IMG/VR virus record: IMGVR_UViG_3300042368_001013
Location: 27,795 to 91,794 of that record
Source of the DNA: a virus
Direction: 5' to 3' (one strand)
DNA: 64,000 nt
A model generated the notes under the pieces. That model was given only the letters and a program-made list of their open reading frames with translations. It did no database searches and was not told where the DNA came from. The translations under genes were made by a program, and so were the position numbers. Of the stretch, positions 1 through 7,839 are shown one piece after another. Numbering within the stretch: the first letter of the stretch is position 1; each line of letters opens with the position of its first letter.

Positions 1-119
1 GGGCCACCTAATCCGTCACCACCATCGTCAATAATGCTTTCGATTAAATGTTCTAATTTAGTTGCTTTATACTGAAGCTGTTCGCAAAGATTTTTGTAAT
101 AGTTGGTTAAGTAATTCAT
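1..119 (-). CDS. N-terminal part of a YYKNLCE-motif protein (cut by window edge)
   Basis: Only the first 39 or so codons are inside the window; the gene reads leftward off the edge. It begins MNYLTNYYKNLCEQLQYKAT and continues to an Asp/Gly-rich stretch ending GGP. It is almost identical, in DNA and protein, to the start of the next gene upstream (129-815), so the two are a recent tandem duplication. The intergenic gap is about 9 nt and holds no promoter, so it is probably co-transcribed from the late promoter at 821-828. Function unknown; a virion-associated role is inferred from the late promoter and neighbours. Confidence 0.75.
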   Translation of the reverse strand, partial: MNYLTNYYKNLCEQLQYKATKLEHLIESIIDDGGDGLGG

Positions 120-128
120 AAAATTTAA

Positions 129-815
129 TTAATAATTTTGTCTATTCCATCTCTCAAATGATCGTTCTCTGGCTCTAGGATTTGGTTTTTCCCTTGGTGG
201 TGTATCCCAATTTTCAACGTCTAAATATGACGGCGTAGGATGCCGTAGTATCTCTTTTTTCCAAACTTCCAACAGACGCTTCCAATTATTTTCCAAAATT
301 TGTTCTAAAGTTTTTCTTTGCTCTTTAGTAATTGAACCAGGTGGATATTTTGCATTTAGAGCTCTACGGATTTTGTCTTGTATCGTCAAAAGAGGATCTC
401 CGGGGTCATCTCTAAGTCTTATTCCAAATTGTAACCAAAGCCATCGGCTGAATATATGAATTCCATTACCATATCTCATTCTCATTAATAATTGAAATAA
501 TGCTTCAATATCAAGCATCTGTCTTTGTATATCTTCATAATCTATTTCGGGAAGCTGAAAACGAGTCGGAGGTTTTGGAAAATTTCCAGGAATAGTTGGT
601 CCGTCGCTTGTGGGTACGATGTACATGGGAGTTGGACGTGGTCCTTTTGGTGCAGGAATAGATCCAGGAGGAACTCGATTTCTTCCTGACATGTCATTAG
701 GACCACCCATTCCATCACCATCGTCAATAATGCTTTCAACCAAATGTTCTAATTTAGTTGCTTTATACTGAAGCTTTTCGCAAAGATTCTTGTAATAGTT
801 GGTTAAATAATTCAT
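129..815 (-). CDS. Late YYKNLCE-motif protein, Pro-rich (unknown function)
   Basis: A 228-residue protein of unknown function. The first ~25 residues (MNYLTNYYKNLCEKLQYKAT...) form a short amphipathic, probably coiled-coil segment shared with the adjacent genes. A Pro/Gly-rich linker follows (residues ~35-85), then a charged, Trp-containing C-terminal domain ending in an Arg/Asn-rich tail. The frame is open 17 codons further upstream, but that extension is hydrophobic and crosses the late promoter. The ATG at 815 lies 5 nt after TATAAATA and matches the start of the neighbouring paralogue, so it is preferred. Late expression and neighbours suggest a structural or accessory virion protein. Confidence 0.75.
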   Translation of the reverse strand: MNYLTNYYKNLCEKLQYKATKLEHLVESIIDDGDGMGGPNDMSGRNRVPPGSIPAPKGPRPTPMYIVPTSDGPTIPGNFPKPPTRFQLPEIDYEDIQRQMLDIEALFQLLMRMRYGNGIHIFSRWLWLQFGIRLRDDPGDPLLTIQDKIRRALNAKYPPGSITKEQRKTLEQILENNWKRLLEVWKKEILRHPTPSYLDVENWDTPPREKPNPRARERSFERWNRQNY

Positions 816-820
816 AAAGA

Positions 821-828
821 TATTTATA
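821..828 (-). promoter_or_regulatory. T4-type late promoter TATAAATA
   Basis: Perfect TATAAATA on the minus strand, separated from the ATG at 815 by only 5 nt (TCTTT). With T4 geometry (+1 about 6 nt past the octamer) the transcript would begin at or next to the A of the start codon. Confidence 0.8.
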
Positions 829-876
829 AAACCGAAAAATAGAATAATGAAAATTAGATAAGTCAATATAGGAATG

Positions 877-908
877 AAAAAGGATCCAATATCTGGATCC
901 TTTTCTTT
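877..908 (-). terminator. Rho-independent terminator
   Basis: Inverted repeat AAAAGGATCC / GGATCCTTTT with a 7-nt loop. It is flanked by A/T runs on both sides, so it could work in either direction. It lies just past the stop of the minus-strand gene 928-1440 and separates it from the late promoter of the next gene. Confidence 0.75.
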
Positions 909-927
909 TTAAAATTTTTATTTAATT

Positions 928-1440
928 TTAATACTGGTTAAATGGTCTACCAGTTCTCATTTTAAATGAAGCCATATCAGATGGTGAAGGGAATGGTCGT
1001 TGTAGATTTCCGGTGTATGCATTTTTTGTTTGTGCAGCTACAACTTCTTCGCTGGAACCTTTTTCACCGGGATCGGAAGTATCAAATGCATCTGCACCCA
1101 AATCCCATGGCTTTTCTGATGGAAGATCACTTTGTTTTACACCAGTTTTGATGCCCATTGATGAAAGTGGCATATCAAGATCTAAAATTCCTGGTTTCAA
1201 TGCTTCGGCTTGAGCAAATTTTGCATTTGCTTCTGAAGCACCTATATGATTAGGCATTTCATTAAATCTTGTTTGTTCGTCACGATAATATTGCAATCTT
1301 GCTTTTCTTTTTGCAAGTTCTTGTTGCATCAATGCAGGATTACCTGTGCTGAGTGCTTTTTTCAAACCTGCTTCAAGAAGATTTATTCTTCCTTGAAGTT
1401 GTTCACATAAATTTTTATAATATTGTGCTTGATAATCCAT
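928..1440 (-). CDS. Late YYKNLCE-motif protein, coiled-coil (unknown function)
   Basis: A 170-residue protein beginning MDYQAQYYKNLCEQLQ. The N-terminal ~75 residues look alpha-helical and coiled-coil; the C-terminal half is polar and low-complexity. The YYKNLCEQLQ block is shared with the two genes downstream and, in weaker form (AYFKNKCERL), with the gene upstream at 1518-2123. The ATG is 5 nt downstream of AATAAATA. It is followed by a terminator, so it is probably a single-gene late unit. Function unknown; the shared N-terminus could be a common docking or assembly tag. Confidence 0.75.
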   Translation of the reverse strand: MDYQAQYYKNLCEQLQGRINLLEAGLKKALSTGNPALMQQELAKRKARLQYYRDEQTRFNEMPNHIGASEANAKFAQAEALKPGILDLDMPLSSMGIKTGVKQSDLPSEKPWDLGADAFDTSDPGEKGSSEEVVAAQTKNAYTGNLQRPFPSPSDMASFKMRTGRPFNQY

Positions 1441-1445
1441 AAAAT

Positions 1446-1453
1446 TATTTATT
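1446..1453 (-). promoter_or_regulatory. Late promoter variant AATAAATA
   Basis: AATAAATA followed by exactly 5 nt (ATTTT) and the ATG at 1440. This is the same spacing as at 821-828, again predicting a leaderless transcript. Confidence 0.6.
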
Positions 1454-1517
1454 AAAAATGTGGTGGTTCAAAATTATCTTTAGTCGCGCTTACACAAACT
1501 TGACGATATCCTGGTTG

Positions 1518-2123
1518 TCAGTAACGTCTTGCACTATAAGAAATTCCAGCTGAATTAATAACTGGGAATCTAATGGGGATTCCATTATTTGCTGCGGCTG
1601 TGTTTTTATTCCAGCTACTTACAGTATCCAAATAAAAATCTGGGCTGTTATCTTGGCCAGCTCTTTGGATAGCACCAGCTACATGTGAGCAAAAATTATA
1701 CCAACAATCTTGAATATCAGGAGCATGCGAGGGCCAAAATTCAGCTCTAAACCATGATGGTGCGGCATTATACATGTAAGTTATCCATAGATTGTATAAA
1801 CCTTGCCAATTTGTTGCATCGATATAAGGTGTTTGTGGTGGATTGTCTCTTTGGTATATTTCCCATGCTTTAGTTTTGGAAAAAGCATCTGAGTCACCAA
1901 CTTCTTCTGGGCGGCAAAGACCAAGCGGGCAATCTGGGCGGTCATCATTTTCCAGTATAACCAAAGCAGACTTCAATGTATTTGCTTTTTGAATTAATCT
2001 TTCACATTTATTTTTAAAATATGCTTCATGTTCATCTATTTGTTGCTTTTGAAATTTTTTAATGACATTATCATATGTATTTGCAAAAGTGTTAAATTGA
2101 TCATTGAATGGATTTAGTATCAT
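1518..2123 (-). CDS. Late protein with degenerate YFKNKCE motif (unknown function)
   Basis: A 201-residue protein of unknown function. Residues ~20-60 are helical and contain HEAYFKNKCERLIQKANTLK, a divergent version of the YYKNLCEQLQ motif in the three genes downstream. The remainder is rich in Trp, Tyr and Cys and looks globular. Unlike those neighbours it has a real leader with a Shine-Dalgarno sequence (GAGG) between TATAAATA at 2141-2148 and the ATG. No catalytic motif is recognisable. A virion-accessory role is inferred from late expression and clustering. Confidence 0.7.
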   Translation of the reverse strand: MILNPFNDQFNTFANTYDNVIKKFQKQQIDEHEAYFKNKCERLIQKANTLKSALVILENDDRPDCPLGLCRPEEVGDSDAFSKTKAWEIYQRDNPPQTPYIDATNWQGLYNLWITYMYNAAPSWFRAEFWPSHAPDIQDCWYNFCSHVAGAIQRAGQDNSPDFYLDTVSSWNKNTAAANNGIPIRFPVINSAGISYSARRY

Positions 2124-2140
2124 AAAAGCCTCTTTTTTAT

Positions 2141-2148
2141 TATTTATA
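2141..2148 (-). promoter_or_regulatory. T4-type late promoter TATAAATA with leader
   Basis: TATAAATA on the minus strand, 17 nt before the ATG at 2123, with an AGAGG ribosome-binding site in the leader. It overlaps the last codons of the upstream gene 2144-2668. Confidence 0.8.
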
Positions 2149-2668
2149 GTCTTGAAGTTTTAGATGTTTTGCCCAAAGATCCAGTTTCCGTATTTAATTT
2201 TGGTATTGTCATACTACCTGGAATTTTTTGTGATGATTGGTATCCCGAATAAATTGAAGAACTATTATTATCTAATCCGGGTGAAAGTGTCAGCGCATCA
2301 ACTGTGCTGGTTGCTTGGCCTCTTATAAGTTTATTAAAAGCACTTTCTTTGGATGAAGGTGTAGATAATGTTGGTACTACTGGTGGTTCAGACGACAATG
2401 TATTTACAGAAGCAGGTTCTGATGGAGTTGTAGTAAGAGGATTGGTCAAAAGTTTAGTTTGAGCTATTTCTTGTTGTTTTTGATTCAACAAATCATTTAA
2501 ACGATCTTTTTCTTCTGGTCTACCAGTTGTAATTTTCTTTTGTTGTAAGATATCTTTCTTATCTTTTTTCAAAGAATCCATATAATTTGTAATTGATGGA
2601 TTATTTGAAGTTCCTTCTGGACCAATACCCAGATCTTCTTTAAGTAAAAAATCTTTAAATTTTAGCAT
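2144..2668 (-). CDS. Candidate capsid-targeted internal protein
   Basis: A 174-residue, polar, Ser/Thr/Pro-rich protein without a recognised fold. It begins MLKFKDFLLKEDLG, which resembles the T4 capsid-targeting sequence (MKTYQEFIAE) both in its pattern of Lys/aromatic residues and in an LKE triplet at residues 9-11 that fits the gp21 (L/I)xE cleavage rule. It would then be packed in the prohead and clipped during maturation. The remainder is low-complexity, as in many internal head proteins. The ATG is 5 nt downstream of AATAAATA. The targeting role is inference from the N-terminus; nothing else reveals a function. Confidence 0.65.
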   Translation of the reverse strand: MLKFKDFLLKEDLGIGPEGTSNNPSITNYMDSLKKDKKDILQQKKITTGRPEEKDRLNDLLNQKQQEIAQTKLLTNPLTTTPSEPASVNTLSSEPPVVPTLSTPSSKESAFNKLIRGQATSTVDALTLSPGLDNNSSSIYSGYQSSQKIPGSMTIPKLNTETGSLGKTSKTSRL

Positions 2669-2673
2669 ATAAT

Positions 2674-2681
2674 TATTTATT
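2674..2681 (-). promoter_or_regulatory. Late promoter variant AATAAATA
   Basis: AATAAATA, then 5 nt (ATTAT), then the ATG at 2668. No Shine-Dalgarno sequence fits between promoter and start. Confidence 0.6.
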
Positions 2682-2684
2682 AAC

Positions 2685-3389
2685 TTATTCTTTTGTAAAT
2701 AAACTTTTAACAGACTTAATGATTCCTTTGGCGGAATCTAAAGTATCTGAAACTTTAAACCCTTCACCTTTTTCTTCCTCAAATTTTCCTTTGGGGCATC
2801 TTAATGTTGGCATGTAAAGTTTTTCTGATAAAGCTGCACGTGGATTACCAACAGAACAACCACATCCACCTTTACACCAGCCAATAGAATCATGGTTTGG
2901 TTGTTTATTTGATAGTGGAATATTGTTTACTCTGAATTCGCAATTCATGCAGATTTCTTTTCTTTTCTCAAAATTTTCCTTGGATATTTTTCCTTGAGTT
3001 GCTTGAGAAGATTCTGCCTTTAGATAACTAGAAGCTTTTTCTATAAATGATTTTTCAGATTTCATTTGTTTCTTTAATTCTTCAAATTTTTTAATACCTT
3101 CTTGTGTTTTATCGTGCAATTTTTTTATTTTTAGATCAATATCTTCTTTTGTTTCTGAAAGAATAATATTTCCTTCAACTATTCTTGATGATTCTACATA
3201 AGAACTTTCAATAGATTTTCTTTTATCGCATCTTATGCAGAAATTAAAATCTGGATTTTTTGTAACATTTATTGCACATGAAGTGTCACATTCTTGATTA
3301 GTGCTCCAGTGTATACAATTAATTACAGGTAAATTAATTGTATGATTTTTGCATGGAATTACTTTTGGTAATATTGGATTGTTATTCAT
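2685..3389 (-). CDS. Two-module cysteine (probable zinc-binding) protein
   Basis: A 234-residue protein with two Cys clusters separated by a charged coiled-coil linker (residues ~75-140). Cluster one has Cys13, 25, 34, 38, 51 and 54 (CxxxC, CxxC). Cluster two has Cys147, 150, 172, 176, 178 and 198 (CMNC, CKGGCGC, RCP). The second module resembles the single module of the gene at 26017-26460 (CGGCGC, NCP), so the two share a metal-binding fold. An AAGAGAT site precedes the ATG and no late promoter is adjacent. It lies just downstream of the 1219-residue Cys-rich gene and is probably co-transcribed with it. Function unknown. Confidence 0.7.
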   Translation of the reverse strand: MNNNPILPKVIPCKNHTINLPVINCIHWSTNQECDTSCAINVTKNPDFNFCIRCDKRKSIESSYVESSRIVEGNIILSETKEDIDLKIKKLHDKTQEGIKKFEELKKQMKSEKSFIEKASSYLKAESSQATQGKISKENFEKRKEICMNCEFRVNNIPLSNKQPNHDSIGWCKGGCGCSVGNPRAALSEKLYMPTLRCPKGKFEEEKGEGFKVSDTLDSAKGIIKSVKSLFTKE

Positions 3390-3406
3390 ATAAATTATCT
3401 CTTAAT

Positions 3407-6400
3407 TTAAAATACTGATATCGTTCCATAATCAGTGATACATGGTGTGTCTTGATTTTGTCCTATTTTGTTGATTTGACATTTGCATCCACTACAAGGA
3501 GTTGGGCCACCATCTGCTTGTGACAGACATGTACCCGAACAACCACTACTGTTTCCACCAAACCCTTGTATTACGCAATCGGTATAATCAACCCCCGGAT
3601 TACAACATGTATAAGGTTGGCATAGGTCACAAAATTGAGTAATATCTTGTACATCACTACAACTTTTCGCATTATCTCCACAGCCTGTTCGTTCGGAACA
3701 ACAACCTTTAGTATCGGCATTGCAGTTATTTGGATCGTCTGAAAATACATATTGTGAACATTTTATAACTGAACACGATTGCCCACCCCTTGGACCTCCA
3801 GCTTCTTGAAAACAGAAGTTATCGGGAGTTTCTACTACAAAATTCCATCTTGTACCATTTTTCCATTCGGGGTAACTAACACCAGAAGCACTTATAAATA
3901 CTCCTTCTATGTATGCGGGTGTGAAGCTCCCATCAAAAGTGTAACAATCAGTTTCTTCACTTCCATCTTGAGTATCGCAAATAGGATCTGCCCTAAATGT
4001 TACACAACATTTATATTTTGGAGATTTAAAATTAAAAGTTCCTTTGACAGTTCCACCAACTATAGAATATGTTAGTGTAAGATTGTCACCATCTTTTATT
4101 TTAGGTGATTGATCTTCACAGCCACAGCAATCTGAACCGCAAGTCATTATTCGGTCACCATACCATCCACTATCATCTATAGGATAAGCAGTTGCAAATG
4201 GTGCTGTGCAAAGATTTATAATATTTGCAGCAGAAGAAATAGGAGCACCAACTAAATCTACACATTGTTTGCAAACTTTAATTCTATAACCATTTAAAGT
4301 ACAATTTTCTCCGCATATCTTTTTTATATAAGATGTTTTTTCTAATTTTAATAACTGTTCTGCTTTTAATAGCATGTCATTATTGGTCATACCAGCAAAT
4401 AAACATGGATTTAGTACAACTTCCATTGCAGTAGCTTCATATTCTTCTGTTTGCTTCGATATATAAATGCACATTTGTGTTTCGTATGATTTATGTTCAA
4501 CTATGACATTATCATAAGTTACATATTGTGCCATCTCACATTGTTCTTTTTGGCAACCACATTGATCACAACATATGGCTTTTACTGCATCAGTAGAAAG
4601 GCATGGAGTTCTTTCTATATGTGCTTTAAACCCAGTAAAAGTAGCGTCAAAACACCCAGTAGTTGGAATACCACTATCACATGGATTTGTTAATATATTT
4701 TGTGGCGTATAAGTTACATTTTTTGTTTTGCTGTCCATTAATAGTGGGCCAGCTCTATACAAATTTGTAAAAATATAATTTGGTAAGTTAGATAACGATT
4801 TTTTAATTCCAGCAAAAAGTCCAGTCAAATTAAAAGGAAATGGAGTATTACATACTAATGGAGTAATATTACATTTTTGATAACATGATTGATCACCATC
4901 CCAACACCCTTCAACATCACATATTCTTCTTTGAGTGCATGCATTAAAAGAAAATGTTGTAATTAGTTCTAAAGGCACTGCCTCTTCTTCTGGGCAAAAT
5001 CCACAAGAACTATTTCCACCGACTCCATACAGATTTCTTACACATAATTTTGCATTACTGTGAATAAATGTTAAAAATCCATTTATTCCTTCTGGGTCCG
5101 GGAATGAATAATCATTATTAAAAACAACACGACAAATACAATCGCCATCAGATGGACCTGTATTGCAAATTATTGTGACATTTGAATTTGATCCACTGTC
5201 ATCACACAATTGTTGTTTTAGCTGATCAATATCAAGAGTATCTGCATCAGCATAATATGATAACGAGTTTCCAAGATTTATTTGATTTTCGGAATTAAAT
5301 CCATCATAAAAATCATAAAGAGTATTTACACTATCATTACCAAAACGTCTCCAACCAAATGCTGGAATACACAGATAATAAAATCCAGATGGTTCATCTA
5401 TAGCTATAAATGGAGAATCTGTATCTACTCCACTACGACATATGGATTTATATTTTGGAGCAGTATCAGGATCTGAACAATAACATCCCTGCAAATTTCC
5501 TTGGGGATCTATAGTACTTGTACAATTAAAATTAGGTGGTCTACAGATTCTTTCACCAATAAAAATATCACAGCATCCTGTTACAGTAGAAAGATCTATG
5601 CCGTAATCTTCATATAAGTTTTTAAAAAAGTTTCTAGAATCAGAATAATTTGCAAAAACATTTGTTGTGGGTACAAACCATTTTACATTTGATGGTATTC
5701 CATCAGCAATATATTCTGGCTCACATCCTAAAGTGCAATAATAAAGATCATAAGGATCAGTAAAATCATCGTCAAGCCATGTAACTAAAATATATCTTTC
5801 GCCATTTAATTCAAATGATAATTTAACATCAGTGGCTCCAGCAGAAAAAATGGAATTATAATCTGGTAAGTTTGCAAAAGCTTCACCTGTAATAAGTGAA
5901 ACTTGTCCTTCACTCAAACAAATATAATTTGGTCCATTTGGAAATACTCCACGAACATCATTTGTTGATTGGCTTTCATTGCACGGACACCAACGGGTTC
6001 TATGATATTCAGCACCTTGTCCAGGTTGCCCATTAAAAAAAGAAACATATTCTGTATTAATTGCCTGTAAATATCTTCCAAGATTATTTGCACCAATACC
6101 CGAATCTTTATTTAATTTTTCAAAAAATGGGCTGCATCGGCTTCCGGGACCAATACTAGTTCCATCAAATCCTTGATCTATTGGATTTTGTGAAAATATA
6201 TCAAATTTTGTAGATGATCCACCACCACCAGAACTGTTAGGTCCACCACCACCACCTCCAAAATAACCTGCACCACCACCACCACCTACATTTTGAATTG
6301 GTATATTTCCCGATGGAGTAGGTCTATAACCATACCCACCTACTCTAGCATATCCGGCGCCCGCATTAGCCCCACCAGCACCACCCTGTGTTTGTGTTGC

Positions 6401-7066
6401 TGCATTTCCCGGAGAAGGGCCGTCACCTGGCTCGCCATTATCTACACCACCATGTCCACCAAATCTACTATCAAGATTAAAATCAGCTCCCGCTCCTGCA
6501 CCAGACCCAACCACATATTCTCCACCTATTTGAAGCGCTTGTGTATTATTTCCCTCTTCTATTAAACCCTCTACTATACTACCAGTTCCATATGCTACCG
6601 CACCACCACCCCAACCAGCAAGAGGAAATCCACCACCACCTCCATATGGATCTTGAGTAGATGTGGAAAAGTTGGTATGGATACCACCTGTGCCACCTCC
6701 TCCAACAAAAACGGACATCGTAATTGTTGTTGTGATATTAAATGGTACAAGATTAAAATCAATGTAAGCACCATTTCCACCATAGCCTTCTCTTGGTGCT
6801 CCACCACCAGAACCACGCAACATCATTTTTATTCTTCTAGAACTATCTTTTGCAATTGATAATCCCGTTTCACCAATACCTGTAACGGTAAATGGAAAAT
6901 GAGGTTCATCTAATCCTGTTGTAGATGCTGTTGGTGGAAAATCATTAAAAATAATATTACTTCCAACACGCTTATAGTATTTTGTTGTATATTCATAACA
7001 TTTGATAGCAATGTAATGTTTTACAAGCGGATTTTCTTCTTTACAGCAGCAACCTTTTTTAGTCAT
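3407..7066 (-). CDS. Giant Gly-rich/Cys-rich virion protein, probable adhesin or fibre
   Basis: A 1219-residue late protein, the largest in the window. It starts with a CCC triplet (MTKKGCCCKE). Residues ~85-300 form a glycine-rich domain with repeated GGGGG blocks and intervening hydrophobic strands, as in polyglycine-helix adhesins and fibre tips. The rest is exceptionally Cys-rich (CGCQKEQC, GCCSERTGC, CSGCKC and many more), suggesting stacked small modules held by metal or disulfides. TATAAATA lies 18 nt upstream of the ATG with an AGAGG site between. Size, late promoter and composition fit a tail-fibre or receptor-binding protein. That is inference; no family was recognised. Confidence 0.7.
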   Translation of the reverse strand: MTKKGCCCKEENPLVKHYIAIKCYEYTTKYYKRVGSNIIFNDFPPTASTTGLDEPHFPFTVTGIGETGLSIAKDSSRRIKMMLRGSGGGAPREGYGGNGAYIDFNLVPFNITTTITMSVFVGGGGTGGIHTNFSTSTQDPYGGGGGFPLAGWGGGAVAYGTGSIVEGLIEEGNNTQALQIGGEYVVGSGAGAGADFNLDSRFGGHGGVDNGEPGDGPSPGNAATQTQGGAGGANAGAGYARVGGYGYRPTPSGNIPIQNVGGGGGAGYFGGGGGGPNSSGGGGSSTKFDIFSQNPIDQGFDGTSIGPGSRCSPFFEKLNKDSGIGANNLGRYLQAINTEYVSFFNGQPGQGAEYHRTRWCPCNESQSTNDVRGVFPNGPNYICLSEGQVSLITGEAFANLPDYNSIFSAGATDVKLSFELNGERYILVTWLDDDFTDPYDLYYCTLGCEPEYIADGIPSNVKWFVPTTNVFANYSDSRNFFKNLYEDYGIDLSTVTGCCDIFIGERICRPPNFNCTSTIDPQGNLQGCYCSDPDTAPKYKSICRSGVDTDSPFIAIDEPSGFYYLCIPAFGWRRFGNDSVNTLYDFYDGFNSENQINLGNSLSYYADADTLDIDQLKQQLCDDSGSNSNVTIICNTGPSDGDCICRVVFNNDYSFPDPEGINGFLTFIHSNAKLCVRNLYGVGGNSSCGFCPEEEAVPLELITTFSFNACTQRRICDVEGCWDGDQSCYQKCNITPLVCNTPFPFNLTGLFAGIKKSLSNLPNYIFTNLYRAGPLLMDSKTKNVTYTPQNILTNPCDSGIPTTGCFDATFTGFKAHIERTPCLSTDAVKAICCDQCGCQKEQCEMAQYVTYDNVIVEHKSYETQMCIYISKQTEEYEATAMEVVLNPCLFAGMTNNDMLLKAEQLLKLEKTSYIKKICGENCTLNGYRIKVCKQCVDLVGAPISSAANIINLCTAPFATAYPIDDSGWYGDRIMTCGSDCCGCEDQSPKIKDGDNLTLTYSIVGGTVKGTFNFKSPKYKCCVTFRADPICDTQDGSEETDCYTFDGSFTPAYIEGVFISASGVSYPEWKNGTRWNFVVETPDNFCFQEAGGPRGGQSCSVIKCSQYVFSDDPNNCNADTKGCCSERTGCGDNAKSCSDVQDITQFCDLCQPYTCCNPGVDYTDCVIQGFGGNSSGCSGTCLSQADGGPTPCSGCKCQINKIGQNQDTPCITDYGTISVF

Positions 7067-7084
7067 ACGAACCTCTACACTGAT

Positions 7085-7092
7085 TATTTATA
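7085..7092 (-). promoter_or_regulatory. T4-type late promoter TATAAATA
   Basis: TATAAATA on the minus strand, 18 nt before the ATG at 7066, with AGAGG in the leader. It overlaps the 3' end of the deaminase-fold gene upstream. Confidence 0.8.
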
Positions 7093-7462
7093 GTATTGTT
7101 AGACCATTATCAGTAGTGTAATATATTTGATGAAAACTTTCCTTACACCATTTTTCACAAACAGGGCAGGGTTTAGAGTTTCTGAAATTGCCAAACCTGT
7201 TGAATCTAAAGTTCAACAAGATAAGTTTTTTATCCAACAAATTTTTTGAAATTTTTCTAAAAGCATCAAGCTCGGAATGCATTTCTGCAAATTTATATCC
7301 GAGCCTGAAACTTTCAGGATGTGTTTTAAAAATATTTTGACCTACTGAAATAATTTTACGCTTGTAAATAACCAAAGATATGTGCTTTTTCTGTCTTTCC
7401 ATTGCCATAGAAAGAGGCTTAGCAATAGGCATATAATTTTGCAGTACGGTCTCAATATTCAT
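7088..7462 (-). CDS. Cytidine/deoxycytidylate deaminase-fold protein
   Basis: A 124-residue protein with the zinc deaminase signature: HSE at 62-64 (HxE, where Glu is the proton shuttle) and PCPVC at 98-102 (PCxxC). The spacing fits the cytidine deaminase superfamily. Members act on cytidine, dCMP or other amino-purines and pyrimidines; the substrate cannot be told here. At 124 residues it is shorter than T4 dCMP deaminase and lacks that enzyme's extra zinc site. Its ATG overlaps the stop of the Sm-like gene (TAATG), so the two are translationally coupled. Confidence 0.7.
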   Translation of the reverse strand: MNIETVLQNYMPIAKPLSMAMERQKKHISLVIYKRKIISVGQNIFKTHPESFRLGYKFAEMHSELDAFRKISKNLLDKKLILLNFRFNRFGNFRNSKPCPVCEKWCKESFHQIYYTTDNGLTIL

Positions 7463-7779
7463 TACGTAACCAACTTAAGTTTCGGATTGCCAGCCGGCGG
7501 ATCTATTTTGTTTCTAGGAGTTACTATACCACGATTCAGACTAGAATCATATTGGTTTTTTAGTTCATCAAGAGGTTCAACTGTAAAAGCAATAAAGCTT
7601 TTTGGAATAGAAACACCTTTAGATGCTTTAGTATAAATCATCCAAGGCATCAAACCAATTTGGCCTTCACCAACTGGGATGAGGATTGCTGGATCCTTGA
7701 TAAGCCAAGAATCACCTTGATCTTCAAATCTTGCGAGAACTTCTTCACCTGAATTTAGTCTAAATAATTTTACGTTCAT
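7462..7779 (-). CDS. Sm-like (Hfq/Lsm-type) phage protein
   Basis: A 105-residue protein with the pattern LxSGEEVLARxE...IxxPxxLxP...LMPWM, typical of small Sm-like SH3-barrel proteins common in T4-like phages of aquatic bacteria. These are thought to bind RNA or assemble into rings, though their role in phage is not established. AAAGGA sits 5-6 nt before the ATG, so the leader occupies 7780-7800 and the opposing gene probably does not start at 7780. A larger protein with a similar N-terminal domain is at 40767-41432. Confidence 0.65.
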   Translation of the reverse strand: MNVKLFRLNSGEEVLARFEDQGDSWLIKDPAILIPVGEGQIGLMPWMIYTKASKGVSIPKSFIAFTVEPLDELKNQYDSSLNRGIVTPRNKIDPPAGNPKLKLVT

Positions 7780-7839
7780 ATGTTTCCTTTACAGGTTTTT
7801 ATTATAACAGGTATTTTAGCACTAGCAAGTAACAATATT

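Noticed and set aside
6293-6859. Antisense frames across the glycine-rich repeats
   Set aside because: Glycine codons read in reverse give long stop-free frames; translations are Ser/Thr/Cys low-complexity.
7780-7839. Hydrophobic N-terminal extension of the lysozyme (possible signal anchor)
   Set aside because: Using the ATG at 7780 leaves no room for the divergent gene's leader, and the internal ATG gives a clear capsid-targeting peptide. Not excluded, but less likely.
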